This document shows positions 44,909-54,456 of a DNA stretch of 64,000 bases, one piece after another. The notes under the pieces were generated by a model. The model had not been told where the DNA came from and ran no database searches. It saw nothing but the letters and a program-made list of their open reading frames with translations. Position numbers and translations under genes: made by a program. Numbering within the stretch: position 1 is the stretch's first letter; every line of letters starts with the position of its first letter. Source of the DNA: Cryptomeria japonica (lineage: Eukaryota; Streptophyta; Pinopsida; Cupressales; Cupressaceae); NCBI RefSeq assembly GCF_030272615.1, contig NC_081406.1, positions 262,722,624-262,786,623 on the forward strand, in the 5' to 3' direction.

Positions 44909-46396
44909 CTATAGTGGGCTCCCATTGTATCAGTAGATGTATCATTGTTGTATTGTAGACACCTGCGGGTGATTCTTTTGTAGCCATATGATTCTTTTGA
45001 CATCATTGTATTATGACACATTTGATTATATATATGAGATGATTCATCTTTTGCGGCAGCTATATGCATGTGTACCTTATGTGATGAGATGTTCTTATGT
45101 GATGCATGTTTTATGATATGGATGCTTATAGGATGCAATGCCATATATTTTTGTTTTTTTTATGTTGTATATGTGATGCATGATGTAAATGAAAATGTAT
45201 GTGATGCAAATGAATATGATAATGCAAATGATTATTTACATAATGAAAATGTGAGATGTGCTAACATGTGTTGTGTGCAGGATGTGATGCAATTGTGATA
45301 TCTATAGGTATGAAATGCTTATATGTGGTGATGCAGGTGCAACTATATGAAATGCAAATGTTTTTGGTGTGTCATTATACTCAGTCATGTGATAGCGGGC
45401 TACGCGGACTCGAGAAGGACAATGGAAGTCAATCAAGAACGGGGGATGGAAGACAGAAGATATGAACGTGAAAGAGCTTCTTGTGCGTTATCATCATTGA
45501 GCTTTATTATGGCAGAATAGGTTATGACAATCGAGGCATATGTTCGGCCCAGAAAGTCATTGTACCTGTTTGCATGGAGATAAGACAGTCACAAACAAGG
45601 AATGCCCCAGTTCATACTAGACTCACAGTGTCCTCATATCCTTGGACAAGTCATAGCATTACTAAAAGACAATCCACAGACAGCAAATGCAAGTAGGTGA
45701 CGATACCCCATCCTCGCCTTTCTAGTCAAAGACATCCTGGAGATAAAATCTCTAGTCAAAGACATCCTGGAAAAGCTAAAAGACATGTCACCAAAAAGAT
45801 AAAACCAAAAGAAAACCAAGACTCGACACCAACATCCACTGTAGTCCTCAAGTTTGTGTCTCTTGTCACTTGTTTAAGTCAAATTTTGATTGTGGTCACA
45901 ATGTTCACTTTCACAAAAAGGATAGATAGCACTGAACCATATGTTGTCTGAGTCTGTTGAAAGATTTGATTTTGTTGAAACCCATTGTTGCTGCTGTGTC
46001 TCATCTGAAACTGACTGATTCCATGAAACTGATACTTTATTGCGGAGAAGGTGGAACTTTATTGCGGATCTGTGATGCAAGTGCTGCTTTATTGCGGATA
46101 GACTGAAGAGAGCTGAAAGAAACTGTACTCCTCAAAACATGTGATGTTCTTAGTTCCACACCCATTACTAGACTTAGGAATTGGCCGTAGTCACAGATAG
46201 GATCTGATTTATTATGGATGGAAAGAGAGTGAAAAGGGAGGGTTTATTATGAATGGCTAACCAATCTTGGGTAGATCAATAACAAGCCATGATGGGAACG
46301 GGTAAGTTTATTGTGAGCGAATAAGTTGTGAGTGTGTGCAAAGTGAAAAAGATGAAAGAGAGTCCTGAAGGAAGGAGGAGCAAAGTCCCTACGCAT
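44909..46396. other. Non-coding spacer between antisense gene and pol, with short repeats
   Basis: No protein-like frame. 45060-45370 is built from atgc/gatgca words. 45718-45777 has a ~31-bp tandem duplication (tctagtcaaagacatcctgg twice). 46035-46320 has six spaced copies of tttattgcggat or tttattatgga. This is the 3' flank of the antisense gene and, on the other strand, sequence downstream of pol. Confidence 0.55.
46035..46320. repeat. Six dispersed TTTATTGCGGAT motifs
   Basis: actttattgcggag, actttattgcggat, gctttattgcggat, gatttattatggat, ggtttattatgaat and agtttattgtgag are spread over ~285 bp with unrelated linkers. Core TTTATT(G/A)YGGAT. Confidence 0.65.
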
Positions 46397-46546
46397 GGCG
46401 CTGGTGACCCAGTTTTCACCATGGTACTTGCCCAGGGCGCCACCGAAGTGGTTTTCACCGTTGGACGAAATTATTTCTCTTTACTTTTTTGGATTTTGCA
46501 ATTTTTTTTTTGTTGTCACAAGGCGCCTGTTTGCCAGGTTTTCACC
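46397..46546. repeat. Three GGCGCC-N8-10-GTTTTCACC modules, also found in coding sequence
   Basis: Copies at 46397-46420, 46436-46459 and 46522-46546. Two more sit inside the 489-codon ORF at 50011-50033 and 50074-50096. Linker words (ttttactttttt) are also shared, so a coding block was probably duplicated downstream of pol. Confidence 0.65.
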
Positions 46547-46554
46547 AAGTAACG

Positions 46555-46647
46555 GTTTTTTTGTTTTATAATTTTTTTTGTATTTTTGAATTTTTTGATT
46601 TTTTTTGTATTTTTGCATTTTTTGATTTTTTTTGTATTTTTGCATTA
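46555..46647. repeat. T-rich tandem repeat
   Basis: Roughly 30-33-bp units of ttttttgtatttttgcattt and variants, two to three copies, just downstream of the pol end on the minus strand (A-rich there). Confidence 0.7.
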
Positions 46648-46664
46648 GGATACTCAAAAAGAGC

Positions 46665-49600
46665 TTATGTGTAGAACCTGCGAAGGTGCATGCTATTGAT
46701 AGGATCCTCCAAAGATTCCCCTTCTGTAGTTGAGAGCTGATATGCCCCAGATCCATATACTGCTGTGATGATGTAAGGACCAAGCCAGTTGGGTTCAAAT
46801 TTGCCCTTCTTTTCTCTCTCTTGCTGATTCTTGGGGTTCTCTCTGAGGACTAAGTCACCTACCTCAAATGTGCGAGGCTTGACCTTGTGATTGTAACTGC
46901 GACTCATTCATTGTTGGTAAGCCTTGAGATGATTAAAAGCAGTGTGTCGTCGTTCCTCCAGCAGTTCTAGTTCTTGTAAGCGAGAGACCCTGTAGTCTTC
47001 ATCGTTGATTATGTTTCTCAAGGAGACCCGTAAAGAAGGTAACTCGACCTCAATAGGCAAGATGGCTTCAGCACCGTAGACAAGTGAGTAAGGTGTAGCC
47101 CCTGTAGGTGTGCGGACACTGGTACGATAGGCCCAAAGTGCGGGATTGAGTTGGACATGCCAGTTACGGCCAGCGTCGTCGACTGTCTTTTTAAGTATTT
47201 TGAGAATTGTTTTGTTAGACGCCTCAGCTTGGCCATTACCTTGGGGGTAATATGGTGTGGAGAAACGATGAGAGATATGGAAGCGCTCACAGAGTTCACG
47301 AACATCCTGGTTCTTGAAAGGACGCCCGTTATCGGTAATAATGGAAGTAGGGATCCCGTATCGGCAAATGATGTAGTTCAGGATGAAAGTAGCAATTTGT
47401 TTCCCAGTAACTTGCGTGAGAGGCACGGCTTCAATCCACTTTGTGAAATACTCTGTGGCTGTGATAATGAATTTATGTCCATTGGAAGAAGGAGGGTGAA
47501 TCTTGCCTATGAGATCGAGTCCCCACTGACAAAAGGGCCAAGGAGATGCAAGTGGCTGTAGTTCTTGTGCTGGTGCGTGTATGAGGTCTCCATGAATTTG
47601 ACACTGCTTACACTTCTTGACAAACTGATATGCATCTTTTTCCATAGTAGGCCAGTAATATCCAGTCCTGATGAGTTTCTTGGCCAAGGTAGGACCACTA
47701 GTATGCGGACCACATATCCCTTCGTGCACTTCTCGTAACGCAATCTGAGCTTCGTCACTCTCTAAACATCTAAGGAGGGTGCCATCTAGACCTCGTCGGT
47801 ATAGGATATCAGCTAGGATAACGTATCGGGAGGATTGGCGGATGAAAGTGCGGCGTTGGTTGTTCGATAAATCGGGAGGTAAGATGTTGTCGCGAAGGTA
47901 TGTGAATATGGAACCATATAACTGGGATTCAGGACCAACAACACATATCATTTCCGTAGGAGTGATCTCATATGACAGAATCAGCAGGTTGTCAACCAGG
48001 AACTCATAGCAGGTCTCATTTTGCGGTAGGTCAATGAGTGAAGCAATTGTAGCCATGGCATCAGCAGCGCGATTCTGTTCTCTTGGTATTTGCTCAAACT
48101 CTATCTTTGCAAAGTGTTGTTTCAGATCATCTACCAGTTGTTTGTAAGGCATTAGCTTTTCATCTTTTGTTTGATAATCATCAGTGGCTTGACGGATGAC
48201 AAGTTGAGAATCGCCAAAAACCCGAAGTTCTTGGATCTTCCACTGAACTGCAATTCTTAACCCAGTTGTTAATGCCTCGTATTCCGCTATATTGTTGGTG
48301 CAAGGAAATGATAAGCGGTATGACTTTGGTATAGAATCACCTTGGGGAGTTATAAAGAGTATACCCGCTCCTGCCCCATGTTGTGTGTATGAGCCATCAA
48401 AGTATAGTTGCCATGGCTTTGCAGGTGATATTGTTAGAATGGACTCATCTGGAAATTCTGACTGTAGAGGAACATCATCTATCATGGGAGCGTCTGCCAG
48501 TTGATCTGCAATGGCTTGTCCTTTTATGGCTTTTCTGTCCACGTATTCAATGTCGAATTCACTCAAAATCATTACCCACTTGGCTAGTCGCCCAGTAAGT
48601 GTAGCTTTGTTGAGCAGATATTTTAGTGGATCAATTCTGGCAATCAACTTGGTCTTGTGAGTGAGCATATAATGTCGTAATTTTTGTGAAGCGAAGACCA
48701 CAGCGAGACATGCACGCTCAATTGGTGTGTAGTTCAGCTCATATCCCACCAATGTGCGACTGATATAGTAGACTGCTTTTTCCTTGCCGTCAGGTATTTG
48801 CTGTGCTAGTAGTGCCCCCAGTGCTGTTGGAGTAGCTGATATGTAAAGTAGCAATGGTTGATCCGGAATTGGTGGCATCAAAACTGGCGGGTTCAAAAGA
48901 TAGTCTTTAAGTGCCTGAAAAGCCTGTTGACAGTTCTCGTCCCATTTGAACTTAATGTTTTTGTGTAGCAGGTGCTGGAAAGGATTACACTTATCTGCAA
49001 GTTGTGCTATGAATCTTCGTATGGACTGGAGTCTCCCTTGTAAAGACCGAAGTTGACTGATATTCTTGGGTGGCGGCATGTCCAAGATAGCCTTGACTTT
49101 TGCTGGATCCGCTTCTATTCCTCTTTTAGACACAATGAATCCTAGGAGCTTCCCGGAGGTTACTCCAAAGACACATTTCTTTGGATTTAATCTTACCTTG
49201 TATTTTTCCAGCCTATCAAAAGCAACTGAAAGTATGTCCAAGTGTGTATTTCTGTCTATTGATTTAACCAAAAGGTCGTCGACATAATCTTCCACCTTTA
49301 CATGCATGAGATCATGGAAGATAGTAGTCATGGCTCGTTGATACGTGGCACCTGCATTTTTCAGCCCAAAGGGCATGACATTCCAGCAGAAGGTTCCCCA
49401 TGGACAAGTGAATGATGTTTTATGTTGATCTTCAAGTGCAATCTTGATCTGATTATATCCAGAGAATCCGTCCATTAAAGATAACATCTCATGGCCTGCT
49501 GTGAGATCAACAATTAAATCAATGTTTGGAAATGGGAAATCGTCCTTTGGACAAGCCTTGTTGATATCCCTGAAGTCTGTACATATTCGGATGCTGCGAT

Positions 49601-49805
49601 CTGGTTTGCTAACAGGCACTAAGTTGGAAATCCATTCAGGATAATCAATTGGGCGTATGAATCTGACATCTAGTAATTTCTCCAGCTCTGCCTTGACTGG
49701 CAATGCCACCTGTGGATGCATTTTCCTCAATTTCTGTTTTACTGGTTTTGCCCCCGGTTTGACTGTTAAATGATGCATTACTAACTCGGGGTCTAGTCCA
49801 GGCAT
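46665..49805 (-). CDS. pol: Gypsy pol: RT, RNase H, second RNase H, integrase (one internal TGA)
   Basis: A 965-codon frame (49805-46908) continues in the same frame to 46665 after one TGA at 46908-46910. RT (~residues 70-240) has CTDFRDINKACPKDD, MPFGLKNAGATYQ and the catalytic YVDD (174-177). RNase H-like (~318-425) follows. A second, archaeal-type RNase H (~465-590) has YFDGSYTQHGAGAGI, AEYEAL, GDSQLV and a final Asp in AADAMA. Integrase has HHCC (H694, H701, C732, C735) and the D764/D825/E861 core (GLDLIG, ITDNG, QAEASN). The short tail after the TGA (GDLVLRENPKNQ, GPYIITAVYGSGAYQL) is the integrase C-terminal domain. Dual RNase H is a Tat-lineage trait. All catalytic residues are intact, so apart from the stops the enzyme looks recent and functional. 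Confidence 0.92.
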
Positions 49806-49835
49806 ATCAGCATAAGACCATGCGAAGTTGACTTG

Positions 49836-51305
49836 TCATTCCTTAAAGAAGCTTATGAACCTTGCTTTCTCGGTCTCTGTCAATGATTGAGCTAAAAATA
49901 TATTGTGTGGAACCTCTGCTGTACCAATGTTTGTCTTTATAGTCTCTTCTACCAACATGGATGATTTTTCCTCGTATGATGCTGGGAGAATGTCAAGCCT
50001 TCCATCTTCGGGCGCCTCAGAGAGGTTTTCACCCTCAGATACGTCCTTTCTTTTTACTTTTTTAGAGTCAGAGAGCGCCACAGTGTGGTTTTCGCCATAA
50101 GACCCTTGTTTTGTCTTTATTTTCACATTTTTGCGACTAGAAGGCCCGACACCCTCACCAAAGTATGCCATGTTATTTAGCTCTATGGCGTATCCTGCTT
50201 TATGGTCTCCAAGAGGAAGATCATCGCGAATGCCAAGATAATCAACAATAGCTTCGTCATTTTGAAATGTATCAATCTGTGGTGGTCCATCCTGATCCCA
50301 GTCAATGAGTTGGGGGTGAACGAGGGGAAGGTCTTTAGTGTTTTTAGAGTCCGCAAGGCTAATAGTGAAGATGTGGTTATATTCAGGTATGTCAAGGTAG
50401 TCATCGAGGTCGTCAATGGCACTCTCCTCATCAGTGTCGATCGTGAGTGAGTCCAAATTATCATCACTAGTAGCACCTTCAGGGACAGGTGTCCTCATCC
50501 TATGTGATCCTGACCTAGGGCCCTGAAACGAAGCTTGTGCGGGATCCTTATGGGTCGGTTCTTGACCAACTCTGAATTTCTTGTAAAACTCCTCCTCCTC
50601 TGTAGGTTCATCTGGCTCTCTAAATGTCTCATTAAGTTCATAGTCGCTGGAGGATTTGTCTGAACCCCATTCCCACTCATTGGAGTCTGTGGAATAATTA
50701 TCCTCTTGTTGAACTTCAGCCACTTTGACTCGCCATATCTGTTTTGTTCTCTTGTTTTGAATCTTGGGATTTAGAAAACCAAGCCCCTCAGAGCGTTCCC
50801 TTCTTTGAGTGTAAGTATCATGCATTTGAGCTTGTGTATGTGGGATTGCTGGTTTCTGAAGCAAAACTGATGGTGACTCCGGCATCATATTATTTGGTCC
50901 TCCACTATTAGGTTGAGTTTGTTGTGAAGGTCTACTTTCCATAAGTTGAGATAAGTCAAAATCATGTGGTATTTTAGCTCCACTTTGTGCCATCATGTTT
51001 AGAAAGTATTGACGATCTCTCCTCATTATCTCTTCAACCAATCTATTGAATTGAGGATCCATTATAGATTCTTGTATGTCTGCTGATAGTATTGAAGAAT
51101 TGTCCACATTATCATTGTGTGTAGCGTTGTGTATAGCGTTTGCGCTTTCCACATTTGGATTGTGTCTATAAACATTCATGTCTGGTAATGTAGTGTGCTC
51201 AGGATTGTAGAAGACATCATTGTCATACTCATAAGAACTCATGTTTACGGACCCTTGAGCTTCTTTAGCTTTTCTCCTAGATTTTTGAAGACGGGTTTCA
51301 ACCAT
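49836..51305 (-). CDS. 489-codon ORF upstream of pol; lacks recognisable capsid and protease
   Basis: MVETRLQKSRRKAKE starts a Gag-like basic N-terminus; MDPQFNRLVEEIMRRDRQ follows. The rest is acidic and disordered (EPTEEEEFYKKFRVG, DTDEESAIDDLDDYLD). The end (AQSLTETEKARFISFFKE) is the usual linker just before RT. It is in the same frame as pol, separated by one TGA (49833-49835) and 9 codons. I see no capsid-type Gag domain, no CCHC knuckle and no D-S/T-G protease motif between the start and RT, where Tat elements normally have them. So it is probably a fusion left by internal deletion, or an evolved non-autonomous form. Confidence 0.75.
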   Translation of the reverse strand: MVETRLQKSRRKAKEAQGSVNMSSYEYDNDVFYNPEHTTLPDMNVYRHNPNVESANAIHNATHNDNVDNSSILSADIQESIMDPQFNRLVEEIMRRDRQYFLNMMAQSGAKIPHDFDLSQLMESRPSQQTQPNSGGPNNMMPESPSVLLQKPAIPHTQAQMHDTYTQRRERSEGLGFLNPKIQNKRTKQIWRVKVAEVQQEDNYSTDSNEWEWGSDKSSSDYELNETFREPDEPTEEEEFYKKFRVGQEPTHKDPAQASFQGPRSGSHRMRTPVPEGATSDDNLDSLTIDTDEESAIDDLDDYLDIPEYNHIFTISLADSKNTKDLPLVHPQLIDWDQDGPPQIDTFQNDEAIVDYLGIRDDLPLGDHKAGYAIELNNMAYFGEGVGPSSRKNVKIKTKQGSYGENHTVALSDSKKVKRKDVSEGENLSEAPEDGRLDILPASYEEKSSMLVEETIKTNIGTAEVPHNIFLAQSLTETEKARFISFFKE

Positions 51306-51797
51306 GAACTAGGTGTTGGACCAATATGTGAGAGACTTAGACGAAAATGACAAGAGTATGTAAGACCAAGAGTTGTATGGAGTGTAAATGAATCTGAAGT
51401 TTACTTGCAATGTCCAAAGTGTAAGATCAAGTATGTATGTTGTAGAGTAGGTGTGACTTCCAAAGAGAGGATAGTTTCTCTTGATGAGGTAAGCTGACCT
51501 TGACTCTAAGTAAGACCAAATGAGACCCAAAGGTAAGAAACCTTGATGAGGGACCACTTAGCAAAGTGTTGTAGTATGTAGTGTGTTGACAAAGTATAGT
51601 GAGGACAAGCAAGTGACCTTTTGACTCAAGTTTAGACAAGTATGAATGTAAAAATGAAGTATGAAGCAATGATGGACTGTGTAAGACCTTAGAACAGGCT
51701 GAATGCTAGATGAAACCTGAAGAGACAACCTAGGAAGCTCAAGTGTGCCGAAACTGATTTCTTTGTTTGCTTGACTGTTAAACTTTTTTGAAATCCT

Positions 51798-52081
51798 GAC
51801 ACAGACGCCTCTGTATACTTCACAGACGCGGTTTGAAGACACAGACGCTATTCTGTTTGACACAAACGTGATTCTGAGATTTCCTGTTGATGTTTGCTAA
51901 GACTAACAGTTTTTGCAATTGTGGACACAGACGCGCCTGTATACTTCACAGACGTTATTTCCAGACACAGACGTGTCTCTGTTCGACACAGACACTGATA
52001 AAAACACAGACGCTATTCTATACTTCACAGACGCGTTTATCAGACACAGACGCGGTTTTAACAGACACAGACGCGTTTCTG
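51798..52081 (-). repeat. Leader array 1 of the ACACAGACGCG motif
   Basis: About 12 variants (acacagacgcct, cacagacgcggt, acacagacgcgtt, acacaaacgtga) spaced 17-30 bases. In the sense (minus-strand) RNA this reads CGCGTCTGTGT. Confidence 0.85.
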
Positions 52082-53295
52082 TAACCTTAGTGCAATCTTT
52101 CCTATCTGTGAATTTGTTTTGCTGTGACCAAATCTGATTTTTCGACTGTTTTTCGTGACAAGAGGACACAGTGTTGATGACCCAATGTTTGCAGACTGTT
52201 TAGACTCCAAAAAGTGTGTTGTTTGATGTAAAAAAAAGTTTTTTGCATACACTTGAAGACACAAAAGACACAATGTTTTGCTGTTTTGCCTTGATTGTTT
52301 GAATGTTTATCATAAGTCAAGCACAATTCTTATGGCTGGCCAGGACAATAATTGTTGATCCCACATGGGGTTTTACCCCCGAGGCTACGCTATTCAGAGC
52401 GGATACTTAGATGCTTGACCTCACTGGCTCCACCCTCGGCACTCACTTCTCGGGTCAGCCAAGCATCAGTCCCCATGAAAACTCCCCATGGCGAACTTTG
52501 TATCTCTACTAAGAACCGTATGTGTGTGGGCCGCTACCAGAGGTCCGACCTCCTGCCTCAACAACTAGAAGGATTTGGGCATCTAAAACAATGAGGTGCT
52601 AGTAAGGGCATCCGCTCGTGTGGCCATACATGCGGCACTTTCAGCTTTGTAAATACAGAAGGCTCCCAGCCGGTAGGGGTTACGCCCTACAAATGATCAA
52701 ATAAATTTGATCAAACGGGTTTATGGGGAGACATAGTGTCGGTATGAACTAATCAGCACACGTTATTCATAGTTTTCACCATGAATACATTTGATTATAG
52801 TGGCTTGGAAGAAGATGGCTTTTCTTTTGCTACCACTTGGGTCGTTCTCTTCTCACTAGTAGTCCTAATGACCACACGGGAAGACAGGCCCTCTAAAGAG
52901 TAAACAAAAAGAGCCTATTGCTCAAAACACAAAAGACAATGATTCAATTTTAGTGCACCAATTGAAGTGTTTGCTAAGCTATGAAGACAAGGTACACAAA
53001 TAAAATTACAAAACCCTAGCTAAGGCCCTGCAACAAAATTGTTAGTAGTTTGGGTTGTTTCAAATGATAACCCCTTCCTGCAAGCACACAAGTTAGGTAA
53101 ATTTTAAGAAAACCCAAAAAGACTTTGTGAAAAGGGGCCTTCAACAAAAACGTATTTGCCTCCAAAGCAAGCTGCACAAACCAGGTTAGCTAGATCTGCA
53201 AAGGTTAGCCAAAAATAAACCAGATCTGAAACCCTAAGTACAAAATCCGAAAAGACGAATCGAAAAACTTAAAAAAAATTTGCAAAAACAGAATG

Positions 53296-53573
53296 CACAG
53301 ACGCTGTTATACCAGACACAGACGCGTCTGTCCGACACAGACGCGGTTCTGTGATTCGCAGACGCGATTTAAGAACACAGACGCCTCTATATTCTGCAGA
53401 CGCGATCAGATTGTTCACAGACGCGATTAGGGATTACAGACGCGATTCGGGATCACAGACGCGACTTTCGAAAACCTGCAAAAATATAAAATGACAGAAA
53501 CACAGACGCGATCCAAGATATCACAGACGCCTCTGAAATACAAAAACGCGATCCGAACACTCGCAAACGCGGA
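53296..53573 (-). repeat. Leader array 2 of the ACACAGACGCG motif
   Basis: About 13 variants, often followed by gatt/gatc (cagacgcgatt), in the same orientation as array 1 and opposite to the array at 42261-42582. Confidence 0.85.
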
Positions 53574-53661
53574 AAAAACCTAAAATGTCGTCGAAATCGT
53601 CCGATCTGCAACTTCAAAAATGCAAAATCTGCAACAAAAATGTTAAATGCAAAGGGACAAA

Positions 53662-53683
53662 GGTCCCACCGGGCATGCCAAAA
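53662..53683 (-). promoter_or_regulatory. Primer binding site of the young Gypsy element
   Basis: The minus strand directly after the 5' LTR reads TTTTGGCATGCCCGGTGGGA. TGG in the expected place would pair with a tRNA 3' CCA; the tRNA was not identified. The same frame occurs in the long-LTR relic at 33489-33511. Confidence 0.6.
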
Positions 53684-54451
53684 TGTGTATGGTGAAAATG
53701 GATAGCAATAAACAACAATATTGAAAGACTAAAATGGATTCAACCACCAAACCCTAGCCTAACAATGAACAAAGATCCACCATAACATATGAAGATAACC
53801 TAAGACAATGCAAAATAACTCAAAAATCACAAAGATTATACCATCACATGTCCACTAGGGTTTTGATCTCCATTCTTCCTATCTCCATTGATCTTGTTTG
53901 ATATGCTTGCTCTCAGATTTTTGTATGCACAAGAGCTCAACAAAGAACGGAATGTGGTTGCAAGTAGAATTGTAGTGTAGTCAATTGATCCAGTAGTTAG
54001 GGTTTGGTAATGAAGAAAGCATCTCCTTAAATAGAAGACACAATAGAAAATGGAGGGTTAAGATTGAGAGGTGTAAAAAGGAGGTCGGCTAGGATTAGAG
54101 GGTAGGTATAAGAAATACCAAAATAATGAAAGGGGTAGGTAGTGTAGGAAATAAGAGATGAATGACATGTGTCATGTGTAGAAAAAGATAATGAATTAAT
54201 TAAATAAATAAAGATTTATTTAATTAATATAAGAAGTAGGACAATTAAATAAATAAAATATTTATTTAATTTAGGAAAGGGATAATTTAAATAAATAAAT
54301 GTATTTATTTAAATGAGAAATAAGGCTAGAAGAGGATAAATGAATTAATTAAATAAATAAAGATTTATTTAATTAATAGAAGAATTAGGCTTAGATAATT
54401 AAATAAATAAAATATTTATTTAATTAGACATGACAATTTCGGGTGTCTACA
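53684..54451 (-). repeat. 5' LTR of the young Gypsy element (768 bp)
   Basis: Drives the sense transcript. On the minus strand a TATA-like CTATTTAAGG lies at 54034-54025 with transcription expected to start some 30 bases later. U3 contains five near-perfect AT palindromes between 54190 and 54430, e.g. aattaaataaata / tatttatttaatt. Confidence 0.92.
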
Positions 54452-54456
54452 GTAGG
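54452..54456. repeat. Target-site duplication of the young Gypsy element (right)
   Basis: gtagg, identical to 40974-40978. Confidence 0.9.

Larger units (their letters stand above)
51306..53661 (-). other. 5' leader of the young Gypsy element
   Basis: About 2.4 kb between the PBS and the first ORF, with no coding frame. It contains two arrays of the ACACAGACGCG motif (51798-52081, 53296-53573; plus-strand reading) and, between them, a GC-richer unique stretch (52330-52740). Long leaders are usual for Tat elements; RNA packaging and translation signals would lie here. Confidence 0.7.
40979..54451 (-). mobile_element. Young Tat-type Ty3/gypsy retrotransposon, 13,473 bp
   Basis: Two 768-bp LTRs (TGTGTATGG...GTGTCTACA) differing at one position and a perfect 5-bp target duplication define a complete, recent insertion on the minus strand. 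In element order: 5' LTR, PBS, a 2.4-kb leader with repeat arrays, a 489-codon ORF, pol (RT, RNase H, second RNase H, integrase), 1.7 kb of non-coding repeats, an antisense gene, PPT and 3' LTR. A second, archaeal-type RNase H and an antisense accessory gene near the 3' end point to the Tat lineage. Gag capsid, CCHC knuckle and protease are not visible, so it probably depended on other elements to move. Confidence 0.93.

Noticed and set aside
47151-47561. 136-codon plus-strand frame and similar frames across 47-50 kb
   Set aside because: Antisense shadows of the pol reading frame; no protein-like features.
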